Positions 24,557 to 36,535 of a stretch of DNA of 64,000 nt are shown here, one piece after another (within the stretch, counting starts at the first letter, position 1; each line of letters opens with the position of its first letter). The position numbers were made by a program, and so were the translations under genes. The notes under the pieces were generated by a model. The model was not told the DNA's origin. It ran no database searches and saw nothing but the letters and a program-made list of their open reading frames with translations. Source of the stretch: Abelmoschus esculentus (taxonomy: Eukaryota > Streptophyta > Magnoliopsida > Malvales > Malvaceae); NCBI GenBank assembly GCA_035048815.1, contig JAUCBN010000055.1:7303501-7367500 (forward strand), written 5' to 3'.

Positions 24557-24862
24557 TGTAACAGATTCGAGCTAACGCCCAAAAGAATTATCTCAACAAG
24601 AAATACAGAAATGGGGATTAAGACTGAGTCCTGAGAGAATGTAAGAAGAAAACGGCTGAAAACTTTCATAAAATAAAAGATAGGGTTTTTCCAGAACATA
24701 ACCTGAGTTCAGGCCTCCAAACGACAGCGTATAAACATTTACTAAAGACCCTAAAACTCATCGTATCATTAACCCTCTTAAACAGAAAAAACAAACTCAA
24801 TAGACACAAATTAAATCATAATTCACTCCAACGGTCAACTTATTTCAGAACAACTCTTGACA
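24557..24862 (-). repeat. 3' LTR of the gypsy element
   Basis: 306 bp, reading TGTCAAGAGTTG...CTGTTACA on the minus strand. It matches 30976-31282 apart from scattered substitutions and a 1-bp length difference. The adjacent purine tract (minus strand AAGAGGAGGGATT, 24863-24875) is the polypurine tract. Confidence 0.93.
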
Positions 24863-24927
24863 AATCCCTCCTCTTGAAAACATCCTTGTCCTCAAGGATG
24901 GAAGTCTGGAAATTGCATCTGAAGTCT

Positions 24928-27900
24928 CTACAGAATCTCCCAAATTGAGTCTTCAGGAAAAGAATTTGTCCACTCCACAAGAACTTCCGTGACAGCTTTG
25001 TTTCCCTTCCTTCCAATTCTCCGGTCCAAAATCCTCAAAGGCTCCTTGCTGATCCCTCTATTCGGACTAATGACTGGCAGTTCTGTCTGATATGATTGAT
25101 CCCTAATAAATTTTTTCAGTTGAGAAATATGGAAAACAGGGTGTATCTTTGATCCAGGGGGTAGTTGTAGCTCATAAGCAACCTGTCCAACCTGAGCCTT
25201 GACTAAATAAGGACCAAACCATTTAGGAGATAACTTTTGGTTGCTTCTGTGAATCATGGTTTGCTGCCTGTAGGGTTGAAGTTTCAAGTAAACCCACTCC
25301 CCGACCTTAAATTCACTCTCAGTTCTATGCCTGTCAGCTTGTTGTTTCATTTTTTCTTGTGCCATCTGAAGATGAAACTTCAGCATCTTCAGTGCTGTCT
25401 CTCTGTTCTTTAACTTGCTATCAACAGACGCTACCTTCGATTCTCCTTCTACGTAGGGCATATGAGTAGGAGGCAACTGACCATATAAGGCCTGGTATGG
25501 TGTTGTTTGTATGGCCGAATGGAAGGATGTGTTGTACCAGTACTCAGCCAAGTGCAACCATTTCTGTCATTCCTTGGGTTTTTCCCCTATCATACACCTT
25601 AGGTAGGTCTCCAAGCACTTGTTTAGCCTATCGGTCTGGCCGTCCGTCTCCGGATGATAGGCAGTGGAAGGGTTGATGGTGACTCCCAACCCCTTAAAAA
25701 GCACTTGCCAAAAGACACTCATAAATATCTTGTCCCTGTCACACACAATGTTAGTGGGCAAACCATACAATTTGAAAACATTTTCTAAGAAACATCTTGC
25801 TACATCCTTGGCTGTAAATGGATGTTCTAAAGCCAAGAAATGTCCGTATTTAGTAAGTCTATCAACCACTACCAAAATGGTGTCCTTCTTCATGGATTTC
25901 GGGAGGCCTTCAATGAAATCCATTCCAATCGATGACCATGCAATTTTAGGTATTGGTAAGGGCTGTAACAGTCCCTTAGCATGAGTCAGCTCTTCCTTAT
26001 TCTTTTGATATATCTGACACTCTCTCACCTTTTGTTTAACATCTTTTCTCATCCCCTTCCAATAGAAACTGTCCATAATTCTCTTGATTGTGACATGAGA
26101 GCCCGAGTGTCCTCCCAAAGCACTGTCGTGATAAAATTCTAGCAGCTCCTTCCTCATTTCAGCATCATTGCCCACCACAATTTTTTCTTTTCTAGATAAT
26201 ACCCTCCATCCCACTTGTACTTTGTATATTTTCTAGTCCCCCCTTGCAGCTCCTTAATAATTTTTTTCAGCCTCTAATCTTGACTCCAAGTTTCCTTCAC
26301 TTTATTCAACATTTCAGTAGAAACATGGCAGATTGTTATGGCCTGACATTTCACTTCATGGGGTCTCCTCGAAAGGCTATCTACTACTCTATTGTTGATT
26401 CCCTTCTTGTAATTCACCTCGAAATCATACCCCATCATCTTCATAACCCATTTCTGCTAAGAAGGTGTAATTGCTTGGTTTTCAGTAAGAAACATTAAGC
26501 TCTGATGATCTGTCCTCAACTTAAAGTGTCTTCCAATTAAATAGTCTGACCATTTTTTTACAGCCATTAGGGCTACCAACATTTCTTTTTCATAAACCGA
26601 CAGTCCTTGGTGTCTCGGTCCTAACCCTTTGCTAAAAAAAGCCAAAGGTTTTCCCCTTGAATTAGCACAGCCCCTACCCCAACTTCACAAGCATCTGTTT
26701 CTACCATAAACTCCTCATCGAAATTTGGGAGACTCAAAACTGGAGCTGAGCAGACAACATTCTTCAATTTTTGGAAGGCCTCTTCTTCCTCCTCTTGCCA
26801 TTTCCATCCATCTTTTTTAAGTAAATTGGTCAGTGGTCTAGCTATTATACCATACCCCTGTATAAACATCCTATAATAGCCAGACAGACCCAAAAATCCC
26901 TTAAGATCTCTCACTGATTTTGGTGATGGCCATTCTAAAATACTCTGCACCTTTGTTTTATCCATGGATATCCACCCATCAGCAATCAAATATCCCAAAT
27001 ATTCGACCTCTTTGGCCCCAAAACAATACTTACTGAATTTAGCAAACAATTTGTGTTGCCGAAGTATTCCTAAAACTTCCCTCAAATGTTGAATGTGTGT
27101 CTCCCAATCCACCGAATACACCAGAATGTCATAAAAAAAACCAACACTGACCTCCTCAACAGCCCCTTAAACACCTTATTCATTAAACTCTGAAAAGTTA
27201 CTGGGCGTTAGTTAAGCCAAAAGGCATAACTACAAACTCATTGTTCCCCTCGTGTGTTCGAAAAGTCGTCTTATGAATGTCTGGACCCCACATCCTGATC
27301 TGGTGATACCCTGATCTTAAATCCAGTTTCGAGAAAACTCTCGCTGCCCCCAATTCATCCAAAAGCTCTTCTATTATGGGCACTGGAAATTTATCTTTAA
27401 TTATCATCTGATTGAGTTTCCTGTAGTCCACGCACATTCTTCAAGAGCCATCCTTTTTTTTAACCATCACAATAGGTGAGGAAAATGAGCTGCTGCTTTC
27501 CCTGATAACCCTTTTCAACAACATCTCCTTAATCATTTTTTCAATCTCATCTTTTTAAGATGCAGTATATCTATAAGGTTTGGTCTTCACAACTGCATTT
27601 TCATCTAACAAGACTATCTTATGGTCATGACCTCTATCAGGAGGTAATGATTTTGGCTCCTCAAAGACATCTTGAAACTGTTGCAACACCTCCTTTAACT
27701 GAACAAGTACATTTCCCTTCTTGGGTTTTAATTTCAATTGTGCATCAAGGAACATAATTGCTGCCAGACCAGCCCCTAGTTGTCCCCTTAGTGCCTTAAC
27801 ATAACTTTTCAAATCCATAGAAACCATAGGGTTTGGTCTCAATCCTTGCAACATTATCTGTTTTCCAGCTTGCTTAAAGGTCATTGTTAGCCCAGCAAAA

Positions 27901-28244
27901 TTCCAATTGATGTTCCCCAAGGTTTGTAGCCATTTAACTCCCAATACAACATCACAAGTCTTTAGGGGTAGCACCAAAAAATCTGAAAAAAATTTGAACT
28001 CTTGAGAATGCCATTCTAAGTCTCTACATTCTCCTAAAGTCCCTAAACATCTACCATCAGCAATAGTCACTCTAAGTTGGCTTCTTCTGTCTACCTTTAA
28101 TCCTCCCCTTTTAACAGTGGCCAAACTTATAAAATTGTGTGTACTTCCGGTATCCAACAAGGCTATGCACTCCCTTTCCCCAATTCTGATCTTTAGCCTC
28201 ATAGTTTCTATCTTTTCAGTCCCCCACAAGGCTTGAAGGGACAC
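24928..28244 (-). pseudogene. gypsy pol: protease, RT, RNase H, integrase, chromodomain-like (broken)
   Basis: Protease at 28244-27555 has the active-site motif LLDTGSTHNFIS. RT begins near 27450 (MCVDYRKLN...KLDLRSGYHQIR) and is interrupted around 27120-27200, where the frame is lost in the catalytic region. RNase H at about 26750-26457 keeps ETDACEVGVGAVLIQ and FKLRTDHQSL. Integrase at 26214-25567 has the HxxC-type zinc region and GMDFIEGLPKS, DRLTKYGHF and YHPETDGQTDR. The C-terminal piece at 25557-24928 ends with a chromodomain-like LVEWTNSFPEDSIWE. In-frame stops separate protease from RT (TAA where CAA is usual), precede MCVDYRKLN (TGA for TGG) and split the integrase at about 25565 (TGA for TGG). 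No functional polyprotein can be made. Confidence 0.9.
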
Positions 28245-28377
28245 CGGCTCTTCCTAAACATCACCTTCTATGGCTTCTTCACAGTCCAAAAATACCTCTG
28301 GATCTCCTTCTTCTTCTACTCCTTCAACCAAAATCTGAAATAGCTGGGTTCTAGGACACTTATGCCCTGGTGTGTAC

Positions 28378-29787
28378 TGATGGAGGCTAGAAAGTCCTGC
28401 TTTTATGATGAAGCATTCGTTCTTCCACCTTTGTAAGATTGTAGTATTTAAGATGTCAAACCCACAGGGATTGGCTTTACTTACGTAATTTATTCTTCCT
28501 GCACAATGGAAAATTAAAGACACAAATAATTGAGTTGGATTATAACTAAGGAAACTAATTAAAGCGATAAAGATAAATGATAAAGAAATCAAGGATGGAG
28601 AAGTGGGGTAGGTTAGAGTGCTTCGTAGTGTGGGTTCAATTGACTTGTTTCTGTCCAATGCAATTGTACATCACTACCTCGGCAATACTGTAGATTACTG
28701 CCTTGGCAGCGACGATACTTGTCCGTCGCGGCAATCCCTTGCTCGTGGGTGAACTTTATCAAAGTTCGGCAAAGTGTCCTTGGATGACTCCGCTTATCCC
28801 TAAGTCGAAGTACTGTTAGTGGTCAATCCTTGACGATACCTCCCGGCGTGAATCAATTATAATCATCAACCAGTCTCACACTTCTTTTAGCCGCTGAAAC
28901 TCTTAACCTATCCCTAGTCCGAGTTAGTATTTCGCGATTGAAATATCGTACTTATCCCTTTCGTGAATCTAACTCTCCCGAGTCTAGATAAATAGATTAC
29001 TTACAAACTTCTCTCCTGAGCTTGAATGCAAGAACAAAGAATGGCAAAGGATAAGCAAACCTTGATATTTTATTGCATTGAAACAAGAAAGCAAAGTACA
29101 ATTTTCTTCCACAACTACTCCACAATCTAACCTAAACCCCAAGGGGACGATGGAGGAGTTTAGGGTTTTCTATGAACACTTGATTTCGAGATATCCTCGT
29201 CTCTACATAGGCTATGGTTTATATAGGCTTGGCCTAGGGCCCTTCCTAAGTAGGAATACTATATGGAGTAGAATTACAATAATTTCCATAAATAAAATAT
29301 TTCCAAGTTTATTCCTATAAGGATTCTTTTCCCACGTGGCCTTTGACATTGACTTTTCGTTTGTTCCTCAGATCCGATTTCTATGCCGCTTGTCTTAAAA
29401 CGTTCACCTTATTTTTCTCTTCAAATCGCCTATCATATCAACATTTGCACTTCGGGCGCTGCCGCGGCCTCAATTGCTGTCGCGGCCTCAGTTGCTGCTG
29501 AGGCATCATAGTGCTGCCGAGGCAGGTACTTATCTGCATTCCAGCTTTAGTTTCCAACATCCATCTTCTTGTTTGGCAATCCTATGATGCAGTTTCCTGT
29601 CTAAGAAAGAAAACCATCAAATGCATCTGTTTTATGCCAAATAATAGATTAATTCATACATTGAGTATTGAGATGCTGAAATATGGAAATAAGCAGAATT
29701 ATCCAATATTGCATTTAAATCTGTCCTTTATTAGCAATAATCGAGTGGGAAATTGGTATAAAGAATAGGACTTTTAGGCACTCATCA
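28378..29787 (-). mobile_element. ~1.4 kb solo-LTR-like insertion, copy 1
   Basis: A 1410-bp element flanked by perfect TGTAC duplications (28373-28377 and 29788-29792). Read on the minus strand it starts TGATGAGTGCCTAAAAGTCC and ends in CATCA. Its first ~33 bp and the reverse complement of its last ~33 bp are similar (TGATGGAGGCTAGAAAGTCC). It has a TATA-like GGTTTATATAGGC and a downstream AATAAAATA signal, but no coding region. The homologous copy is at 61664-63056. TG..CA ends, a 5-bp duplication and promoter/polyadenylation signals point to a solo LTR; the terminal inverted repeats leave a DNA transposon possible. It splits the host gag zinc knuckle. Confidence 0.8.
29456..29525. repeat. 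GC-rich minisatellite within the solo LTR
   Basis: Three to four imperfect repeats of a GCTGCCGCGGCCTCAATT-type unit. The homologous position in copy 2 (about 61930-61965) has fewer units, so the repeat number differs between copies. Confidence 0.55.
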
Positions 29788-29792
29788 TGTAC

Positions 29793-30940
29793 TTAGCTGC
29801 ACACCAGAAACATAAGCCTTTTCTTCTACGTTCTTCAATTTCTACTGCAGACAAACTCTTCCCGGGCTCCTGACATTCTGGGATTCTCCCCCTTTTACTG
29901 GTCGAGGACTTAGTACTCAGGAGAAGGATTTCTAGGTAATGTAAAACTACCTGGTGTATTACCTACTGAAGAAACACTCTTCATTGGTGTGGGAACTGGT
30001 CTTGTGGGTTGATAAGTATCTATGGCTGGTGGGGCAGATTTACTTCCCATTACAATTGGTTTTTTAGCAATTGGAAAAAATATATTTTCCAGTCTCTTAG
30101 CCATGTGATAGGCCTCAACCAGTGTCTTAGGCTCTAACAATTTTAAGTACTGAATGATTTCTAAACGCAGATGATTTTTAAACACACTCAGGACATAAGA
30201 GTCAGGTAATTGTACCTGATTCACAAGGCATATGAACTCTTTGTAGTATTGTTCCACAATTTCGATTTGGGTCAAGGCCAACAGTTCCACGAAAGGGTCT
30301 TCGAAACCTTCTGGGGCAAATCTCTCCCTCAATTTCTCCAAATAATCTTCCCAATTCACTGTAAAATATTCCCATTCCCTCGAGCCAAGAATTGATGCCA
30401 TTGGAGTGCCTTGCCTTCCAAATGCAACATCACTAACCTCACTCTAATTCCAGGAGCTATAGATTCTGCTTCAAAGTATTGTTCCAATTTGGCTAACCAA
30501 CTCTTAAAATTTGAGCCATCGGAAGTTGGACACATGAGCCGATATGCCACATTCACCGGTTGGACAATCGAAGACTGAGATTTTCCCTGTCCTATTTCAT
30601 CTTCCACAATAACCACATTCTCACCCACTGGTCGTTGACCACCTCCAGCAGGTTGCGACGAATTACCCACAAAAGTTGGCCTCGTTTCTGGTACTAGTTG
30701 CTGGTTCTCCTTCGGTTCGATCACAATCTTCTTTCCCAAAGCCACCTCCAACAACTGATGTATCTCTAACATCATCGAGACCCTTAAATCCGACAGCTTA
30801 TCATCAAAATCGTCTCGCAACTTATCCGTTTCTCTTTTCTATTCTGGAGTTGCAGGAACCTCTTGCGTAACAGGTATTGTCGCCTAAGCAGCATTAGCGG
30901 CTGCCAAAGCGGCAGCACTGCGAGTCATCACTCCGTCCAC
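29793..30940 (-). pseudogene. gypsy gag (frameshifted, zinc knuckle split)
   Basis: Minus-strand capsid region. An N-terminal piece begins near 30930 (MTRSAAALAAA) and is followed by two in-frame stops; open frames then run 30820-30356 and 30401-29910, with a frameshift in the overlap. The retrotransposon gag signature is visible in FKSWLAKLEQYFEAE and GKALQWHQFLA, then VNWEDYLEKLRERF. The zinc knuckle CFWCAAKY (about 29815-29793) continues on the other side of the solo LTR as TPGHKC (about 28372-28355), so the 1.4 kb insertion lies inside the knuckle. Confidence 0.85.
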
Positions 30941-30963
30941 CATCTGACAGGATCACAACTGTA

Positions 30964-30974
30964 GCTCTGATACC
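30964..30974 (-). other. gypsy primer-binding site
   Basis: The minus strand reads GGTATCAGAGC right after the 5' LTR end. It is the common plant primer-binding site for initiator methionine tRNA. Confidence 0.85.
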
Positions 30975-30975
30975 T

Positions 30976-31282
30976 TGTAACAAATTCGAGCTAACGCCCA
31001 AAAGAATTATCTCAACAAGAAATACAGAAATGAGGATTAAGACTGAGTCCTGAGAGAATGTAAGAAAAAAACGACTGAAAACTTTCATAAAATAAAAGAT
31101 AGGGTTTTTTCAGAACATAACCTGAGTTCAGGCCTCCAAACGACAGCGTATAAACATTTACTAAAGACCCTAAAACTCACCGTATCATTAACGCTCTTAA
31201 AAGAAAAAAAACAGACTCAACAAACACAAATTAAATCATAATTCACTCCAACGGTCAACTTATTTCAGAACAACTCTTGACA
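30976..31282 (-). repeat. 5' LTR of the gypsy element
   Basis: 307 bp, near-identical partner of 24557-24862. It is followed on the plus strand by the target duplication CACCG at 31283-31287. Confidence 0.93.
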
Positions 31283-31287
31283 CACCG

Positions 31288-31774
31288 GAGGTTGATCGGC
31301 GGCGATCGGAAGCTGAACGGTCGACTGAAAGTCAAATATTCAGCGCGTGTAGGGGAGTGGGGGATCTGGAAGGTTCTCCCAGTTTGATCTGAACTGTTGG
31401 ATCAAGGGCCAGATCCAACGGTCCAGATCTGGCTGCGCACATGGAAAAAAAGGGGATTGTTAGGGTTTTGATTATTAAACCGGTTTGGGCTCCAACTGTG
31501 GGCTTGTAAATTAATTTTTTGGGTTTTTTTTAATAATATGAACTATTTATTATAAAAATTGGGCTTATAAATTTAATTATTGGATTGTAATATAATAAAT
31601 GAAATGGGCTAGTTTATTGTTATTATGGTTTGGGTTTTATTTATTTAATAATAATAATAATATAACAAAAATAATAATAACAAAACCTGTAAACCGAAAA
31701 TGGAAAGGAAACTGAAATAAAATTTAATATTATAATATTTTGGATTTTTTTTTAAATTTGGATACGTAATAAAA

Positions 31775-31823
<49 letters not shown>

Positions 31824-34206
31824 GTATAAAAATATTTATAGAAACATAGCCGAAAATAGAATTAAAACAAAATGAAAACAATTAACTGTTTTTGGATTTT
31901 TTTAATTTAAATATATAATAATTAACAATAATAATAGTAAAGGCAACAAACGGAAAGAAAGAAAATAATTATTTATATAAAAGGAATATTGAAAATAGAG
32001 TGAGAATATAGTATCTTTGATTTTTGTTTTAAATAACACAAGCATAATAAAAATATAATGTTTAAAATGACAATAAAGAGAAAATAAAAAGAAAAGTAAA
32101 TAGCACGATTTATTTAATATAAAGTGATGATACTAATAATAAATAATAACTAAACCGAAAACTAAATAAAATTAAAATAACATTAGTAACCATTAGAATA
32201 ATTATATTTACTGTACTTAGTAAATAAAATAATAATATGATATGTGGTAAACAAAATTAAAACGAGGTAAATAAAATAAGTAATATTTATAATATTTTTG
32301 GTGGAAATTTTTTGTTTAATATATATATATATAATTTTTTTTGATTTTTGTGTTTTAATACATTTTTAAGCGAATTTAAAAAATAAAGCCTATTATTCTA
32401 TTTTTTGCTTTTTGATTTTTTTGTTATAAATTCTAAAATTAACTAAAGCCCATTATTTGAGACAAAAATGAAATAATAAAAAAAATAAAAAACGGGTTTA
32501 CCCTGGATAAAATTAGTGATTACAGGCGTTCTTCCTTTTTTCCCGATGATAACCTCGCCGTCGCCGTGTCGACAAAGGCTGGACCAATAGTGAAGGGCCA
32601 TCGCTTCGTTTTTTCTTTCTTCTTCGTTGGGTTTTCGAACAGAAAAACAAAAGAGTTTTGGTTTTATTTTGCTTTCGATTTCAAGAAAGAAAAGGTTGGA
32701 TCTTTTGTTTTAGTTTCAAAATGAGAGGAAAGGAGGGATTTTTGTTTGGTTTTCAAACTCACCGGCCACCGCTCGCGGTTTTCGTGGTGGTTTCTGGAGA
32801 GGTCGTCAGGATCTGGGTTTTTGTTTGAGTTTCTTGGTTTGGAAGGATGAACACTCATAATGTTTGAGAGGTTTCCTTTCGGTTTAAGGAGAAGTTGGGT
32901 AAGGAGAGTTTTTTTTTGGTTGTGTTATATACTCTTACTTACTTTTAAAATCGGTTTATTTACAACTTAAAACCTCCCGCGTTTTCGTTCTCACAGAGGC
33001 AGTCCCTGAAGTTTTGTTTCGTTATTCAATTTCGTCCCAATTTAAGGACTAATCGCCGTTTTAATAATGGTCTATTTCATTTTAAGTCCCTCCGTGCTTT
33101 CATTTTTATTTTTAAGCCACTCCCCATGGTTAAATTACCTTACAAATCCTCAGAGCTTTATCTTGTCTTATAATCTAGTCACTGTTTTTCCCTCCTTTAT
33201 TTCGATTTTAATCTAAAATTTTGTTTTATTTTATTGTGGCCCATTTTAGTGGTTATTTTCCTTTTATTATTATTATTATTATTATTTTTTATTTTTTTAC
33301 TTTGGTCCTTTTTATTTCATTTAACTTGTTTATTATCTTATTTTTTATTTATTTTTCATGTCATTTATGCTATTTTTCATTATTTATCATGTCATTTTAT
33401 TTGGTATTTTATTTTGTATATTATAACATATATTTTATTTCGCTCTATCATGCCCTTATTTTATGCCATGCTTCTTCATTTGTGCATTTCACATCATTGT
33501 ATATATTTGTTTTTGTTCTTTTATTTTGTTTATGCTCTGCATTTATTTATCATTTATTCTTGAAAATATTGTTTATCTTTTTATGCTCTCATCACACATC
33601 TTTAATTAATGAGCCTAAAAAAATTACGTGTTTATTCGGTCGTAACGGGCCCGACACCAAACGTAGTGGTGGCGGCGTATGCGTTTACCTTCGAATATAG
33701 ATACAGTAAAAATAAAATGGAGTTTGAATTTTTAAACAAACCGTAATTTAAATGCCACTGTAAACCGAGAAATCCAAAATTAATTAGGCGGTAATTTGAT
33801 GAAGGTGCCAATTTTTGGAGGTTTTAAACTCTAATCTCGTTTTTAATCGTAACCGACTCTCGGACCCTAATTTATTCGAATCTCTGATTTTTAAGGTGTT
33901 CGGTCTACCCAAAGTGACCGGTGCTGACTCCAACCTTTTTAAATCTTTTCCAACCATTTCTTAAAATTATTTTCCCACAATTTTCAATTCTTTTTATTTT
34001 AGGTATTTTCAAACCCTAATTCTTAATTTCAATATCTGATTTCAAAATTCCCCTATTTTTGAGACAATTCCCTAATTTTAAAAATTTCAATTCTTCATGC
34101 CCTAATTTTTAGGTTTAATCCCTCTTTTTAATTTAAACCCTAAACTTCCTAAAATTTCAATTTTGAAACATTTCAAATTTTATTCTTTTTAATTTTTAGT
34201 GACTTT
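31288..34206 (-). mobile_element. inverted copy of LTR-like unit U, main part
   Basis: Read on the minus strand from 34206: GGTTGGAGTCAGCACCGGTC (about 33937-33918), CGAGAGTCGGTTACGA, GGTGTCGGGCCCGTTACGAC (about 33659-33640), GCACGGAGGGACTTAAA (about 33096), a GGCCGGTGA-containing block (about 32765), (TAA/TTA)-rich sequence, AAGCCCAC...AAACCCTAAC, and finally CGATCGCCGCCGATCAACC at about 31305. Each landmark has a counterpart in 20440-24150, in permuted order. It contains (AAT)n at 31777-31821. No protein-coding function is visible. Confidence 0.6.
31777..31821. repeat. (AAT)n microsatellite
   Basis: A long, nearly perfect run of AAT units in the AT-rich part of the inverted unit U. Confidence 0.9.
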
Positions 34207-34219
34207 TACTACAACAAAA

Positions 34220-34620
34220 CAGGCTTATAGTGGCGTTTTTTAGATATATAGTGGCGTTTTTTAGCGCCGCTAAAAGTACTCACGGCGCTAAAAAAAACGC
34301 CACAAAAAATGCCGCTAAAAGTAGCGACGTTTATTTTAAAAAAACGTCGCTAAACTACACAATCTTTAGCGGCGTTTTGTAGACAAACGCCGCTGGAGTA
34401 CACAATCTTTAGCGGCGTTTTGTAGACAAACGCCACTGATGTACACAATCTTTATCGGCATTTTATAGACAAACGCCGCTATTGCCCTGTTATATAATGG
34501 CGTTTTGTATAAAAAACGCCATAAGTGTCATGTACTTTTGTGGCTTTTTTTACAAACGCCACTGTTGTTAATGGATTTTTAGTGGCTTTTTTTCCAAAAC
34601 GCCGCTATAGGTACTGCATT
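34220..34620. repeat. left subterminal repeat array of the CACTA element
   Basis: About nine imperfect copies of a ~44-bp unit such as TTTAGCGGCGTTTTGTAGAC followed by AAACGCCGCT. Each has GGCGTTT and AAACGCC in inverted pairing. Arrays of this kind bind the element's own protein (TnpA) in En/Spm. Confidence 0.85.
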
Positions 34621-35049
34621 TTAAAAAATAAAAATAAAATTATTATTATTACCAAAAGTTTTCCTATAATTAATATTTCAACAAAAATACAATTAAAAAA
34701 AGAATATATCTACTAAATCCAAAATACTTAACAACCAAAATAAATTAAAGTCTAATATCAAATGAAGTGAAATATAATAATTCAGTGTTTAAGTAAAATA
34801 ACAGTTCAGTAACAAGTACAAACCAAATGATCGAAAACATACTAAGGTGACGGATTCCTTGGTTGATTCTGCTTTAACATCGCCATCATATCTTGGAATT
34901 GTTTCTGAAGATTATAATATGCTGCTTCTCTCTCTGCTTCCCTTGATTCTCTCTCTGCTTCCCTTGCTGCTCTCTCAGCTTCTCTCCGTTCTCTCTCAGC
35001 TTCTTTAGCTTCCATCTCTGCTTGGAATTGAGTTAATTGTTGTTTTAAG

Positions 35050-36535
35050 CGTTAAACTTCCGCTTGAGAAGACTGACTTTGTGATGGCATGTACTGAGAC
35101 GAGTTTGATCCAAAATATTTAGTTGGTGTCACGAATGACCCTTGACAGCGCACTCGGCCATATCTTTCAGGACCCAAAACTTCAGCAAAAACATGATTCT
35201 CGATATCAACAATATTAGCAGAACCATCAGTTGAAGCCGTAGCTTCCATCTCTGTCTTTTTTCCTTCATTTTCGTCTGATAATCATTTACGAAAAATAAT
35301 AAATGAAAACATTATTTACAACATAATACAATTTTAAGAGCAATGAATATACCAGAATTTCTTCAGCTTCAGGATTCATTGGAGAGCCATCCTTTTTGGT
35401 GTGAGTAATGTCGAATAGCTTTACCCGTCAATGCTAGAACCAGTCATCACAAGCTACAAAATATAATAAACATGAATATTAACTGTAATGTAATACAAGT
35501 AAAAATAATATTTAAAAAAATATTACCTTTTCATTAGCTATGCGAGCAAAGCTCTCCGTTCCTGCTGTGTGAGTAAATTTTTGTTTTTGTCTACTAGTAA
35601 CTCCTACGCGCTCTCTTTCCTATTTAATTTCTAATTTTTATTACATTTAAAGTTAAAATTGTAGAAACTATAATGTTATTTTTATAAATTGTAGATGTTA
35701 CCTCCTCTTTTGTTAAACTCCAAAACCTGACTGGATCTTCCCCTTGATATCGTAGTATTCCTGGGGGAACATTTTGAAATTTCTCTTGAAGGCTCAAATC
35801 GTTCTTGAAATATGTCTTCTTCAAGAAGCTCTTATGATCTCTCCATTTCTTTCCTAATACATGCTTCACATAATAGTCCAAGACCTCCAAAGAAAATTTA
35901 TCCTGAAAATCACAAAATCAAAATTAAATATTACTATTTAAATGTAATGAATTAACTAATATAATAATATTATTACCTTAACAAGATCAAGAGCTTGGTC
36001 TTTGTTACTATTTGGCATCTGATGCCATGACTCATAATTTATTGGCAAAATTAAAGCATTGTGTGCAACAATGCCTAAATAACTTGCCAAAACACCTGCT
36101 TCTGCCCCAATAGTTTAGCCGACATCGTTTCTTGAAACTCTTACACGTTCTCCAACAGGGAGATCGTATAATTCCATTAAAGTCGTCCTCCCTCTAGTCT
36201 TGCGCCTTCGACCATTTCCACCTATATGCAAATATATCAAGTCAAAACTTATTAAAAACATTTCAACAATAACAAATAGGTATGATTCAAATAAAGTTTT
36301 AAAAAATACCTTCTATTTCTACATTTTCAACTGTTTCAGGAACTTGTGAAGCTCCAAAACCAGACAAGTCATCTTCGTTTGTTTCTTCCCCTATTCGAGG
36401 AACTTGAACAATATTTAAGCTATTTAATTTCCTCCTCTGCATAATACCTGTAATAAACGGAAAAAAGTCATTAGTGACAACAAATCTAATAAAAAAATTA
36501 ATAAGGCTAAATAGAAATCTTACTACAATATGCAA
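35050..36535 (-). pseudogene. CACTA second protein, Transposase_24 (Ptta/En/Spm)-like, in pieces
   Basis: Likely exons on the minus strand: about 36457-36299 (MQRRKLNSLNIVQVPRIG), a piece near 36220-35990, about 35890-35700 with NVPPGILRYQGEDPVRFW and YVKHVLGKKWRDHKSFLKK, and about 35249-35052 (LGPERYGRVRCQGSFVTPT). Downstream at 34920-35040 is a Glu/Arg/Ala-rich coiled-coil-like tail encoded by repeated TCTCTCTCTGCTTCC-type blocks. The R-Y-x-W/G-x-x-x-V-R-F-W signature is typical of plant Transposase_24. One stop codon (TTTAGCC context near 36115) suggests decay. Exon limits are approximate. Confidence 0.7.

Larger units (their letters stand above)
24557..31282 (-). mobile_element. complete Ty3-gypsy chromovirus-type retrotransposon (nested)
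   Basis: A full-length element on the minus strand, flanked by a perfect 5-bp duplication CACCG (24552-24556 and 31283-31287). The two LTRs of 306-307 bp differ at roughly a dozen positions by eye, so the insertion is fairly young. The primer-binding site follows the right LTR (GCTCTGATACC at 30964-30974, complementary to initiator tRNA-Met) and a purine tract precedes the left LTR. Order on the minus strand is gag, protease, RT, RNase H, integrase, then a chromodomain-like C terminus, which is the gypsy order. The coding region is dead, with several nonsense codons and frameshifts, and is split by a 1.4 kb insertion at 28378-29787. The element itself interrupts the inverted unit U. Confidence 0.93.

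Noticed and set aside
33221..33700. 159-aa plus-strand open frame, membrane-protein-like
   Set aside because: The hydrophobicity comes from T-rich codons (TTT, ATT, TTA) in a (ATT)n-containing tract of unit U. The frame is not kept in the other copy.
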